From the NCBI GenBank assembly GCA_036397555.1, contig DASWIS010000008.1, forward strand, positions 608,206 to 670,000: 61,795 nucleotides of DNA, read 5' to 3'. The stretch comes from Candidatus Zixiibacteriota bacterium (GTDB lineage: Bacteria > Zixibacteria > MSB-5A5 > WJJR01). The notes beneath the pieces are model-generated. The model was not told where the DNA came from. It did no database searches and saw only the letters and a list, made by a program, of their open reading frames with translations. A program made the translations under genes and the position numbers. Every line of letters starts with the position of its first letter. The stretch's first letter is position 1. Below, piece after piece: positions 34,652-44,800 of this stretch.

Positions 34652-35803
34652 TCAGAGTTGAATTGTTAGACGTTCGACGATTTCGAATCCCGACAAATCG
34701 AGCCGATCATACGACGCCGATCCATCGGCCGATCCGCTCCAGACTCTGACACCGCCGCCGAGAGTGGCGTTGTCGTGGACTTTGAAATCGGCGCCGCCTC
34801 CGAAGCCGATCAGCCGCGCCGCGTCCTGATACAACGGGTCGGACGAGGCGTAATCATTCGCGCCGACAAACTTCCCCTCAAGTGCAATCCATGCGGAAAC
34901 GGCCGGGGTGATCATCATGTGCGGACTGAGCAGAAACCGGAATTCCGAGCCATTCGTGTTGTGTGTTTCCTTCACCAACTCGGATTGATCGGGATCGAGA
35001 CGGCGGTCCTCGCCGCGTATAATGTAACGCAGGCCCCCTTCGTACATCATTCTGCCGCGCACGCCCTGTCCATGCCAGCGCAGGTCGATTTGGCTGCCCT
35101 CGCGGAAGATCGCCTCCCCGTCGGCCTGATCATCGGTAAAGCCCACAAGGATAACGTCCGCCGACATCGAGCCGCCGTTGCGCCAGCGACGATCCGCGCC
35201 AACGGTGAAGACCCATCGTGATCCGGGTTTGTAGTCCAGGGGCGTTTCGTACGGGCTGTACTCGCCGTTGATCAGCAGTCCGATTGACGACCCCACGGCC
35301 CACGGTCCCGCCGGAGCCGCAACACCCAACTCACCGAACATGCCGAATCCTTCTCCCGGCAATTTCAGTGGAAAGTTGAATATGTCCGATGCCAGCCAGC
35401 CGACCAGTTGCTGTTCGGCGCGTGTCAGTTGCGTTTTCCCGGTCGGCAGCGAAACCCCGCCCGCCAACAGGATGCGTCCATCGGCAAACGATCCTTCCAC
35501 CTCCACCCGTGAATCCAACAATCCGCCGAGATTGTCGCCGTCCACATCCCAGTCGGCCGAGGAGTGAGATGCGCCGGAGTACACGGTCAGGCCGATGTTT
35601 TGGCGCAAAGGCGCGCGCAACATCAAAGGAGCGTGCAACTGCGCAATCTTGAAATCTTCATCCCCGCTGATTGTCCATGACAGGTACGTCAAGCCCTGAC
35701 TGACCACCGTCGGAACCGACACCGCAAGCGGCGCCTGTGCTCCGGCGTTCCCGGCGCACACAGCGAGCGCGCACCAAACGCCAATGACCTTACGGCCGAT
35801 CAT
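34652..35803 (-). CDS. Outer-membrane beta-barrel protein
   Basis: This is a 383-residue protein with a cleaved signal peptide (GVWCALAVCAGNAGAQA). The rest is an alternation of short amphipathic strands and Gly/Asp turns (QNIGLTVYSGASHSS, GRILLAGGVSLPTG, VGADRRWRNGGSMSADVILVGF), typical of a porin- or transporter-type barrel. No specific family is recognised, and the last residue is Leu rather than the usual Phe/Tyr. The start is the ATG at 35803, preceded by GAGG; it overlaps the end of the upstream gene by 14 bases. The frame remains open for 188 more codons upstream, but there it runs through the real gene in another frame. Confidence 0.78.
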   Translation of the reverse strand: MIGRKVIGVWCALAVCAGNAGAQAPLAVSVPTVVSQGLTYLSWTISGDEDFKIAQLHAPLMLRAPLRQNIGLTVYSGASHSSADWDVDGDNLGGLLDSRVEVEGSFADGRILLAGGVSLPTGKTQLTRAEQQLVGWLASDIFNFPLKLPGEGFGMFGELGVAAPAGPWAVGSSIGLLINGEYSPYETPLDYKPGSRWVFTVGADRRWRNGGSMSADVILVGFTDDQADGEAIFREGSQIDLRWHGQGVRGRMMYEGGLRYIIRGEDRRLDPDQSELVKETHNTNGSEFRFLLSPHMMITPAVSAWIALEGKFVGANDYASSDPLYQDAARLIGFGGGADFKVHDNATLGGGVRVWSGSADGSASYDRLDLSGFEIVERLTIQL

Positions 35804-37154
35804 CAAAGTGTCCTCGGATAATAACCGACGTCGGTGCCGGCGGCGGTGTCCTTGGCTGATCGCCGCGCGATGCCGTGCCGACTTCGGGGATGAATCCCGT
35901 GTTGCGGCTCTGCGTCGATAACCGGTCCCGTGGGTCGGTGAATTGCTCGGTCCACTCGGTGTTCTCCGAAGTCGATTCTCGGAATTGGTCGAGACTACCG
36001 GATTCACCGCCGGCCGCAGCGGCCGACAGGAGTTTGGCGTTCTGTGCGCTCTGTTTTGCCGCCGCAAAGTGCGGATCCAAATCGGCGGCGCGCTCGAATT
36101 CCCTGAGCGCATCTCCGTACAAGCCCCGATCCTGAAGGTCAAGCCCCCGCGCGTAGGCCAGAAATGCCACGAACGATTCGGTCGGCAATGCGTCGATCGA
36201 GTCCCTGTCCGCCTCCGAGAGCTTGAAGCCCAGACGGTCGGAAACATCGACGACAATCCGCTTTTGCATACGGAACAACTGGCTGAGTTCACCGCTTTGT
36301 TCTTCGGTGATCTGCACATTGCCGGTTTTTGTCGAGACCAATTGCGGATCGATGAGCAGACGGCCATGTGTCAATTCCGAGGCGTCGCCACCGAGCACAT
36401 GAGCCGCGCCGAGCAGCTTGCCGAGGCGCGGCGCACTGGATGAATCAAACGCCGCCGTCTGGGATATCTCCAGCTCCTCCAGCAGCTTCTGCGTCTGGAG
36501 TCGCTCGACCACACGCAGACCGGGGACCTTGGAGAAGTCGGTGACCAACATCTCCGCCAGCCCCTTCGCCAGCGGTCGCAACGATTCGGAGAGCAGTAGG
36601 GAGTTGAAGTAGACGACGCCGATGGTCGAATCCGAATACCGGCCCGGCTTCAGCTCATTCTCGCGGGCGATCTGTTCTTGCGCGAATGTCTGTGCGCGAT
36701 GTCTGCGCAACGTCTCGATGCGCATCGCGACATCGGCCGCCGCCGGCCCGTGTCCGCTTTTGATGTCCAAATACAGTTGATAACGGCGCAGTGCCTCTTC
36801 GACCTTGCCATCGCCTTCGGCGATGTACCCCAGATACAAATGCGCAGCGGCAAGGCGTGGATCCAGCGTCAGCGCATCGCCGAACGATTTTTCCGCCTCG
36901 ACGATCAACCCGGAACGGTACTGTGCTTCACCGAGACGCGCGCGGATTTTCGCATTCGTCGGTTTCTCGATGGCGAGCACGGTCAAAAACGACATGGCGC
37001 GCTCGTAATCGCCCTCCCGCATGGCGGTCGATGCCAAGCGGCTGCTGCTGGAGGCGCAGCCGCCGGCCAACAGGATGGCGAGTCCGGCTCCGCACAGCCA
37101 CAGCGCCGCGCCTGACGACGTACGGCAGCCCTCGGAATTCCTCATCACGGCCAT
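35790..37154 (-). CDS. Lipoprotein with TPRs and a CsgG/FlgO-like domain
   Basis: The product has 454 residues. The lipobox LLAGGC ends the signal peptide. TPRs occupy about residues 40-145 (NAKIRARLGEAQYRSGL, AAAHLYLGYIAEGDGKVEEAL). Then comes a domain related to CsgG/FlgO: IGVVYFNSLLLSESLRPLAKGLAEMLVTDFSKVPGLRVVERLQTQ, then RLGKLLGAAHVLGGDASEL. Another TPR follows and the tail is low in complexity. It is a clear paralogue of the next-upstream gene. CsgG-like proteins form or associate with outer-membrane export pores; FlgO-like ones act at the flagellar base. The start is uncertain (ATG at 37154 or 37145). Confidence 0.78.
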   Translation of the reverse strand: MAVMRNSEGCRTSSGAALWLCGAGLAILLAGGCASSSSRLASTAMREGDYERAMSFLTVLAIEKPTNAKIRARLGEAQYRSGLIVEAEKSFGDALTLDPRLAAAHLYLGYIAEGDGKVEEALRRYQLYLDIKSGHGPAAADVAMRIETLRRHRAQTFAQEQIARENELKPGRYSDSTIGVVYFNSLLLSESLRPLAKGLAEMLVTDFSKVPGLRVVERLQTQKLLEELEISQTAAFDSSSAPRLGKLLGAAHVLGGDASELTHGRLLIDPQLVSTKTGNVQITEEQSGELSQLFRMQKRIVVDVSDRLGFKLSEADRDSIDALPTESFVAFLAYARGLDLQDRGLYGDALREFERAADLDPHFAAAKQSAQNAKLLSAAAAGGESGSLDQFRESTSENTEWTEQFTDPRDRLSTQSRNTGFIPEVGTASRGDQPRTPPPAPTSVIIRGHFDDRP

Positions 37155-37204
37155 TACGAATACCGGCCACGCGGCCACGTGTCAATGATCGAGTTTCGGC
37201 CGCT

Positions 37205-38242
37205 TCAGCCCCCGGTCGCGAGCATGAGCGGCTCCAGTGCTACCAAACGGTTGCGCGCGGCCTGGTGTCCCGGATAGGCGGCCAGCGCTTCCTTGTATGC
37301 GGCAAATGCCTCCGTGAGCATTTGCTCGTCTTCGTAGTTGAGGCCGCGCGTATAGGCCAGGACGGCGTCCAGCGGCTGACGGCCCTCGTCACGGATGGCC
37401 CGTTCTACGGATTTCTGGATCGTGACGTCAAGGTGGGCGAATATCTTCAGAGCCAGTTCTGCCTGCAGTTTGGCGAAATCCTTTGGTTTGCCCTCGACTT
37501 TGTCGGCTTTGAGCAATTCGCCGGTCTCGGTTTTCACCAGTCGCGCATCGATGCGCATCTTGCTGTTGGAGAGTTTGGTGAAAGAGCCCATCAGCAGCAC
37601 GTGGGCGCCCAACAACTTGCCGACTCGCACCGCGCTCTGGTCCTCGAAGTATTCAGACTGCTCAAGTTTGATCTCGTCGAGGATGTATTGGATCCGTTCG
37701 CGTTCGACAACTTGCAATGTAGTACACGTCGTACACGTGGCCAAATCAGTCACCAGCATGGCAGAGAGCCCTTTGGAAAGCCCATCGAGCTTCTCTTTGT
37801 CGACGACCGAGGTATTCTCAAAATACAGCACCGCCAGCGTCTTGAGACCTGGGTCGGGACGATCACCAGACCGGCGTTCCTCGTCGACTTTCAGCCACAC
37901 ACGCTGCACCTGCGGCGGCTCGACCTTCAGGTCGAGTTCGAAGTCCGGGTCGATCTCCAGGACCTTTCGCAGATACTCCTCCGATTGATCGAGAAAGCTC
38001 TTCCCGGCGGTGGCTTTGGCCAGCAGCAGATACACCTCCTTCGCTTCCGGCTTTGCCAGCGATGGTTGCTCGGCCAGTGTCGTCAGAAGGTCGATGACCT
38101 CGGCAAACTTCCCCTGGTTGTACAGCTTTTTCGCCTGCGTGAGCGACTCCGGGACGTCGGCGGTGGCCACCAGCGGCTGCGCCAGCAACCCCAGGGCCAG
38201 CCCCAAGAGAATGGTCCATCGCGTCACTGTCTGTTTTTTCAT
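37205..38242 (-). CDS. CsgG/FlgO-like periplasmic protein with TPR ends
   Basis: The product has 345 residues. A signal peptide (RWTILLGLALGLLAQPLVATA) lacks a lipobox, so this protein is soluble or inner-leaflet, unlike its lipoprotein paralogue. TPR-like helices lie at residues 30-90. The CsgG/FlgO-like core reads LAVLYFENTSVVDKEKLDGLSKGLSAMLVTDLA.. LQVVERERIQYILDEIKLEQSE.. VRVGKLLGAHVLLMGSFTKL. A final TPR (AVLAYTRGLNYEDEQML) precedes the end. GGAGGG seven bases before the ATG makes the start firm. It lies 50 bases upstream of the paralogue. Confidence 0.8.
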   Translation of the reverse strand: MKKQTVTRWTILLGLALGLLAQPLVATADVPESLTQAKKLYNQGKFAEVIDLLTTLAEQPSLAKPEAKEVYLLLAKATAGKSFLDQSEEYLRKVLEIDPDFELDLKVEPPQVQRVWLKVDEERRSGDRPDPGLKTLAVLYFENTSVVDKEKLDGLSKGLSAMLVTDLATCTTCTTLQVVERERIQYILDEIKLEQSEYFEDQSAVRVGKLLGAHVLLMGSFTKLSNSKMRIDARLVKTETGELLKADKVEGKPKDFAKLQAELALKIFAHLDVTIQKSVERAIRDEGRQPLDAVLAYTRGLNYEDEQMLTEAFAAYKEALAAYPGHQAARNRLVALEPLMLATGG

Positions 38243-38343
38243 GCGAATCCCTCCGTCATGAGTACGGTACGGGTCGTCCGGTTGACGTAACCCTCATTAT
38301 ACACATCCCGCAGGCGCAAGCGTATCACGTAATCCGGAAACGG

Positions 38344-40248
38344 TTATGGCGAGTCCGCACCGATTGGGATCATCCGGCCATGAAATTCTGTGCGTCCCGC
38401 CGTCACGCGGACAATGTGCATGCCGCCATCCAGAAGATATCCGTCCAATATCAACTCGATCCGATGCGGCCCGACGACAATGTCGCGCAGATCGACCGGG
38501 GTCCCATAGGGCAGTTCGACGCCGTCCAATGCAATCTTCGCCGATCCCGCTCCGCCGACAATGTCTGCCGACACACTGAGACGTCCGCGCCCCTCGCCAT
38601 AGAACAATTCCAGCCGACGGTCCCCCTCGGCGATGGTGATTGTGTCGGTCCAGAGTCCCTCGCCGATCTGCCAGCGGATGGACCGCGTTCCTTTCATTGC
38701 CGCCGCCTGAATCGGCAGCGATCCGCCGTGCGGCCGTCCGTCGATCCACACCTGATCGACACGCCGGCGCAAATCAAATGGGACGATGTCGATGGTCAGA
38801 TTGTGCTGCACCGGCGGCGGTTTCGTCTCGGATCCGGACCGCGGCTGAGATTCGCCGCCGCTGCCATCGAGCGGGCGATCTTCCGCAGCGACTAATAATT
38901 TCCTGGCCGAGGGCGTCGTCGACAACACCACGGCGAAGCGTGCCGAGTCGGAATCGACAAATGCAGAGCGCTCGCCTTCGACCAGCGTGTCGCCTCCGGG
39001 GCCAAGGCCCAAAATGCTTACCCCAATCAGCGAACCATCCGGCACGAGCATCTGCGCCTGGATGAGTCCGCTCGTGACCGTCAGGGCCTGGGATTGTGGA
39101 ATGACCATGGAATCATCGACAGACAGTTCGAGTCTGTCGATGTGCTCCAGCAACGCCGGATTGTCGATCTCAGTCGTCACGAACATCACAAACTCAGTTG
39201 GCGCGGCGGCCGGTTGGTTTTTCATCCACGTGAACCATGCGGCGACCAGCACAACGATCACAACGACGCCGAGAATGGCATACCGTGCGCCGTGCATCCT
39301 CCTTCGGGGCGGCAGCTCCGGACCCTTCGCCGGCCGTCGCAATGTCTCCGCACGACGATTGGGCGCGTCGGCACCGGGGAATACCGTGGCTTCGTCCACA
39401 CCGGCAAGAGGATGCCGGGGAGTGCTCCGACCCTTGATCGCGCCGGAGACGGCCTCGGCGAATTCACGCGCGTTCTGGAAACGCAGATCGGGCGGTTTGG
39501 CCATGGCTTTCCGGACGACGTCATCAAGCGCCTCCGGCACCCGCCCATTGGTCGCCGAAGCTCGCGGCGGCTGCTGTTCCAGGTGCATAGTCATCATCTC
39601 GTATTCGTTTTCGCCCTGAAACGGCCGAACTCCGGTCAACAATTCAAAGAGCGTCACCCCAAGCTGATAGATGTCGGTCCTCGCATCGACATCGCCGCCC
39701 TTAATCTGCTCAGGCGCCATGTACGGCAGGGAGCCGGTCGCCATCCCGGTTCGCGTCTTGGCGGAAACACCGAGGATCTTGGCGATTCCGAAATCCGTGA
39801 CTTTGACCTGGCCATCGTCAGTGAGCAGAATGTTCGACGGTTTGATGTCGCGATGGATGACCGGCAGCGGACGGGAATGGGCATAACCGATCGCCGCGCA
39901 CGATTGCCCGATGATCCGGCCGACCTGTTCGAGCGGCAACAGGCCTTCCCGGCGCACATGAACTCCGAGATCGGAACCATTGACATACTCCATGACGATG
40001 AAATGCTCATTGCCTTCGACCAGGTAGTGCAGCAGCCGGGCAATGTTCGGATGATCGAGATGCGCCAGAGCCCTGGCTTCCGATTGAAGTTTTTCGAGCA
40101 GTCCCGGCTGATCCAACAGCTCCGGGCGCAGCGTTTTGAGACCGACGATTCTTTCCAGGCGCAGATCGACGGCTTTGTAGAACGTGCCCATACCGCCCTC
40201 GCCCCGTTTCTCGAGGATGCGGTAGCCGCCGACCGTGCGATCGATCAT
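38344..40248 (-). CDS. Membrane Ser/Thr protein kinase (Pkn type) with PEGA-like sensor part
   Basis: The product has 634 residues. The kinase domain spans about residues 9-270 with every key residue: glycine loop GEGGMG, Lys38, alpha-C Glu57, catalytic Asp134 in HRDIKPSN, Asp152 in DFG, and the PEL-like MAPEQIKGG. A juxtamembrane linker leads to one membrane helix (AILGVVVIVVLVAAWFTW, about residue 340). The extracellular part contains beta-rich repeats including PEGA-like sequence near the end (GSAKIALDGVELPYGTPVDLRDIVVGPHRIELILDGY). The start is the ATG at 40248 giving MIDRTVGGYRIL; the frame is open further upstream. A weak promoter-like TTGACA (40322-40317) lies 69 bases before it. It heads the five-gene run on the minus strand. 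Confidence 0.92.
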   Translation of the reverse strand: MIDRTVGGYRILEKRGEGGMGTFYKAVDLRLERIVGLKTLRPELLDQPGLLEKLQSEARALAHLDHPNIARLLHYLVEGNEHFIVMEYVNGSDLGVHVRREGLLPLEQVGRIIGQSCAAIGYAHSRPLPVIHRDIKPSNILLTDDGQVKVTDFGIAKILGVSAKTRTGMATGSLPYMAPEQIKGGDVDARTDIYQLGVTLFELLTGVRPFQGENEYEMMTMHLEQQPPRASATNGRVPEALDDVVRKAMAKPPDLRFQNAREFAEAVSGAIKGRSTPRHPLAGVDEATVFPGADAPNRRAETLRRPAKGPELPPRRRMHGARYAILGVVVIVVLVAAWFTWMKNQPAAAPTEFVMFVTTEIDNPALLEHIDRLELSVDDSMVIPQSQALTVTSGLIQAQMLVPDGSLIGVSILGLGPGGDTLVEGERSAFVDSDSARFAVVLSTTPSARKLLVAAEDRPLDGSGGESQPRSGSETKPPPVQHNLTIDIVPFDLRRRVDQVWIDGRPHGGSLPIQAAAMKGTRSIRWQIGEGLWTDTITIAEGDRRLELFYGEGRGRLSVSADIVGGAGSAKIALDGVELPYGTPVDLRDIVVGPHRIELILDGYLLDGGMHIVRVTAGRTEFHGRMIPIGADSP

Positions 40249-40417
40249 GTGCTGAACCTGCCCAAACCAAGCTGGGCCGAAACGAACGAAACAACGTATC
40301 GGCGCACTCTGAAAGGTGTCAACATACGAATTGCCTGCAAATGCGGCTACCGGATCGCGCAACGCGATGACGTGAATGGCCTTGACACACCTTGCATAAC
40401 GGGAAAGATTGCCTCTG

Positions 40418-41806
40418 ATGCGAACGGTCGACTCAAGCGCCTGGCACTATGTTCGGAGCATGCTGTTATGCCTCCTGGCGGCGTGTTTCGCCCCCGGATG
40501 CTCACTGGCCGATCGCTCAACTGCACCGGCAACGGAAACAGTTCTGAAAATCCGGCTGACCGATCCATCGCCGCAGTTGGCATCGCTGATCAGCATTGTG
40601 ACATTGTCGGTGTGCGAGGGTTTTGACACCACCTGTACGGCGTCGGTGGATACGAGCGCACTCGAAGGCGGCGAAGTCGAGTTTCGACTGGACCCCGAAA
40701 ATCTGGGCCTGTCCACCTTCGTGCTGCGGGCGTTCACGTCCGGCGACATCCTGTTGTTTCGCGGCTGGGATACCTTACGCATCGCCGAGTCGTTCCGCGA
40801 CACGCTGAACATTCGCCTGTGGCCGACCGTATTAATGCTGCGCCCGTCGCCGTTGTTCCAGCGCGTCTCGCTGCTCGGCGGATCATTGGTCGATGTGTCC
40901 GTCGACGTGCACAATGTCGACACGCTGTTTGGAGCGTCGTTCCGGCTCTTTTACGACACCGCCCTGCTCAGTTTTGTGGGTGACGAAGAAGGGGACTTCC
41001 TGAAGGGAGGCGATCCCTCCGCAGAACTCATCTCGCTGTCGCTCGATGAGGGGGAGGGATACATCGCCCATGCGATCTCACGGACGCGGCAGACAGGCGG
41101 CGACCAGTCCGGCGTCTCCGGATCAGGCCGGTTGGTGACGTTTACATTTGACAAGAAGAAGGCCGGTACGGCCGACATCACGCTGGGAGGCGCGATCCGC
41201 CTCGAGCGGCCCAATGGCGCGCTCGTGACCGGATTCGACGCGCTCATCCTGGAAACGGGGCAGGTCGAAATCACCACTCAACTGCTCGCGGCCGACATGC
41301 TGCTGCCGTTGAGTGACGGCAACCGTTGGACGTACGCCCGGTTCAAGCGTGAATCCTCCGGAATGAGACAGACCGGAGACGTCACAATGAGAGTCGCCGG
41401 GAGCGCGGTCGTCGACGGCGGTGCCTATCGTCGCCTGAGGCAATCCGACGGAAGCGAGAGTCTCGCGCAAGCGACCGATAGTGGAACAGTCATCGGGTTC
41501 TACGGCGACGGCGCCTGGCGCGATGATGTCTGCTTTCGCTATCCGGCGGATATTGATGATGGCTATCAATATGTGTCGCTGGCGACGGGTGAAGTGTCGA
41601 GCGTCAACGTGTCAGCCGAGTCAATCTCCGTTCCTGCAGGGACATTCGACTGCTTGGTCTATGTCCGGTCCGATGAAACCTACGGTACGCGCGAATGGCA
41701 CTTTGCCCCGGGTGTCGGCCTGGTACACACCAGCCAGGGGAAACCGGACGAGGCCGTGGCCGGACAGACGTCCTGGGGTCTCGTATCGTACTCGATTGTC
41801 AACTGA
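40418..41806 (+). CDS. Lipoprotein with cohesin-like domain
   Basis: The product has 462 residues. The signal sequence ends at a lipobox (CFAPGC, Cys near residue 28). About residues 140-285 form a cohesin-like beta-sandwich: SLVDVSVDVHNVDTLFGASFRLFYDTALLSFVG, then ISRTRQTGGDQSGVSGSGRLVTFTF and AGTADITLGGAI. The C-terminal 170 residues (LLPLSDGNRWTYARFK.. WHFAPGVGLVHT) match a beta-rich domain common in exported proteins of FCB bacteria. It is divergent from the kinase gene and lies 76 bases upstream of the giant dockerin protein, with which it may pair. An in-frame TTG at 40409 is an alternative start. Confidence 0.8.
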   Translation: MRTVDSSAWHYVRSMLLCLLAACFAPGCSLADRSTAPATETVLKIRLTDPSPQLASLISIVTLSVCEGFDTTCTASVDTSALEGGEVEFRLDPENLGLSTFVLRAFTSGDILLFRGWDTLRIAESFRDTLNIRLWPTVLMLRPSPLFQRVSLLGGSLVDVSVDVHNVDTLFGASFRLFYDTALLSFVGDEEGDFLKGGDPSAELISLSLDEGEGYIAHAISRTRQTGGDQSGVSGSGRLVTFTFDKKKAGTADITLGGAIRLERPNGALVTGFDALILETGQVEITTQLLAADMLLPLSDGNRWTYARFKRESSGMRQTGDVTMRVAGSAVVDGGAYRRLRQSDGSESLAQATDSGTVIGFYGDGAWRDDVCFRYPADIDDGYQYVSLATGEVSSVNVSAESISVPAGTFDCLVYVRSDETYGTREWHFAPGVGLVHTSQGKPDEAVAGQTSWGLVSYSIVN

Positions 41807-41882
41807 GCATTCGGAGAGGCGCCGACTCGTCGCGACCGTCGGTTCAGGGGGCTGCGACCTTCCGATCGGGTGCGTCTCTTAA

Positions 41883-44800
41883 GTGGTCAGGAATCTCTGC
41901 GTGACCCGCCGTGCCATCATCACCATCGCCGTTCTCGCGCCCACAGTCCTTCTCAGCGCGCGCAGCTCGACAGCACAGGACTCGCTGAAGATCGGAACTG
42001 TCGTCCTCACTCCCGGCGCGCCTGGCCAGGAGATACCGATTTATCTGCAGAATACTGCGTCCCTCAGCAGCGTTCGCGTGCCGCTGGAAATTCGCGCCTT
42101 CAGCACATACCCCACGAGTCTCGCTCTGGGGTATGGCGACCGGCTCCCGTTGCCCGGCCCTCTGGACGCGACTCTGATTTGGGATCACTTCGGCGATACA
42201 CCGATGGGCTGTTATCCCAGCATGGTTCTGGCCTCCGGCGCGGCGCCGGTGAGTTTGACCGGGCTGCGTTGGGGCTTCATGCTTTGGCGCGAAGACCTCA
42301 ATCCCACCAACATGCTCGGACCGGGCACCGATAGCGACGGCTCGATGAAGCTGATCGTCGACATCCCCCCCGGCATTGGGACTTTTACGATCGACACGGC
42401 CTGCATCGCGCCCAGCACCTCCATTCAGTTCATAGACGATCTGGGTATGAATCGCGACGTCAGTTTCGTGAAGGGCAACGTAACCGTCGATAATCGGCCC
42501 GTCATTGTTCCCATTCCTCCCCAATTCGTCAACGAAGGCGACCTCCTCGAGATCACCGTGAGCGCGACCGATGCCGACGGCACGTTTCCGGTCTTATCGG
42601 TTCTGGCGCCCGACATACCGCCGAATGCCAGTTTCATCGACTTAGGCAGCGGCAACGGGACCTTTTCGTTCGCACCGGACTACTCGCAGGCCGGAGTCTA
42701 TAACGTCCGATTCTTCGCCAGCGACGGTCTGTTGCCGGACACCGAGGTCGTCATGATCACAGTTGTCGACGCAGCGCCCCCGGGATCGGCGGATTCGATC
42801 ATCGTCGGTTCCAAAAGGGTTGCCGCCGGACAGACAGATAGTGTCTTCGTTCGACTCGTCAATCGCACACTGACGGTTCAAAGGATGACAGTGCCGTTGC
42901 GGATCGACGCGGGCACGACCGGATCGTTCATCACCGAACTGGCAATCCAATATCGCGAGCGTCTCGGCGTCGCAGGCGTGATGGATGAATCAGTGGCCAC
43001 GGCCCGATATGCCAGTGTCGAACCGGGCGTCTCCTGCTACGGCGAAATCGGCTTCGGCGGCGCATTCGCCTCGAACGACACCAGCATGCATCCGGTCGTT
43101 TCCTCCCCCGAAGGGGTTCTCTACAAACGCGACGCCGGGTTGGCCGCGGGGCCCCTGGCGCCGGAGGCCGACGTCGGCGGCTCGATGATGTTGCGGTTTG
43201 CCGCCAACGACAGCGCCGGTACGTTTACCATCGATCGCACCTGCATCGGCGTGGGACCGACAGACACAGTCGGTCTCTTCGATGGGACAGCCGAGTACGG
43301 CGTATCGTTCGTTCCCGGTGTCATCACCATCAACTCTCCCCCTGTTGCACACGACACCTGTGTCAGCGTCATCGTCGACGAGACGCAACAGATGGAGCTT
43401 CCGGCGACGGACGCTGACGATGACCCGTTGAGCTACGCGATCACCGGCGGCCCCATTGTGGGCGATACCAATTTCTTCAGCGCGGCCGACGGCAGCTTCG
43501 AATACATCGCCCCGTTGCTGCCGGGCACCGACACGATCTATTTCGTGGTCGACGATGGATACAACTCGTCGGACACCGGCTATGTCTGCTTCGAAATACT
43601 GAGCGCTCTGCCGGACACGTTCTGGGTTGACAGCGCGACCGGCGACGACTTCGACAACGACGGCTCCGAGGAGTTCCCGCTGAAGACGATTTCGAAGGCG
43701 ATGGGACTGCCGATCCCGAATCTCGTCGTGATCGTCGGGCCGGGCACCTATCCCGAGCGCGTGTTGTATCCGCAAAATCAAAAGGTCCGGCTCGTCTCCG
43801 AAGAGGGACCGTTTGCGACGCGCATTGTCGGCGACGGCAGCGGCGACGGATCGGCCGTCGTTCTGAATGCCGGCAATGTCGATGATGTTCAGGAATTGAT
43901 CGGGTTTACTGTGGCGGCAAACGTCGTGACGGACTCTGACTGCGACGGCTGCGCCGGGGGGATCACCGTTCGCGAGCCGACACGTGGAAATGTCATCAAC
44001 TGCGTCATCACCAGGAACGCAGGATTGAATGCTGCCGGGGGTATCGAGTACCAGGGAGGCGCCCCCGGCGTGATCGCCGGAAACTGGATCGTGGACAACG
44101 AGGCGGACAACGTCGCCGGAGCCGTGGCGCTGTATGCAACGGCCAACGTGACGTTCCTGAACAACACCGTTGCCTATAACAGCACGACAGGCAAAGACCA
44201 CGCGGGGCTGTTTGTCTCCGGCGTTACGCTGATCGATACGTCCTCGATACTGTTTTTTCAGAATAACATCATCGCCTTCAACGCGCCCGGATACGGATTG
44301 TACGCGTTGGCGGAATCGGAGCCGTTTCCCGAAATACTGCGGAACTGCGTGTACTTTGGCAACGGGAGCGGCAACGCCGTTCCGCCCAATTTCACCTCTC
44401 TGTCGGATTGGAAGTTCACCGATCCGTTGTTCCTTGGCGCCGCCGCCGGCGACTACCATCTGACTTGCCCCTCCCCGGCGCGAAATGCGGGGTACCCATT
44501 CATCCCTCCGGGAGGCGGATTCGATCTCGATGGACAGAGCAGGCCCAACGAAGGGGCGATCGACATTGGCGGCGATGAATTCTATGACGATCACAAGGTC
44601 GCGAGGTTCAGCCCGAGCGACACGTCGGGGTGCGTGCCGTTGGCCGTCACCTTCGTAAACTCCTCCGAGTGCCTTGATGAACAGTTCGCGTGGACATTCG
44701 GGGACGGAGGCAATTCGACGCTGAAGAACCCGACACACTCGTTCGTTAATCCCGGCGACTACACCGTCCGCCTCATCGCGTCCGGTGACTTGGATGCCGA

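Noticed and set aside
34652-36367. Longer version (571 residues) of the beta-barrel protein
   Set aside because: The extra 188 residues run antisense-free but out of frame through the upstream CsgG-like gene and are Arg/Ser-rich; the ATG at 35803 starts a proper signal peptide with a ribosome site.
36791-38290. 499-codon plus-strand frame opposite the CsgG-like genes
   Set aside because: The minus-strand frames have signal peptides, TPRs and paralogous cores with a firm ribosome site; the plus frame has none.
39094-40626. 510-codon plus-strand frame opposite the kinase gene
   Set aside because: All kinase motifs are on the minus strand; the plus frame has Arg/His-rich shadow composition and no ribosome site.
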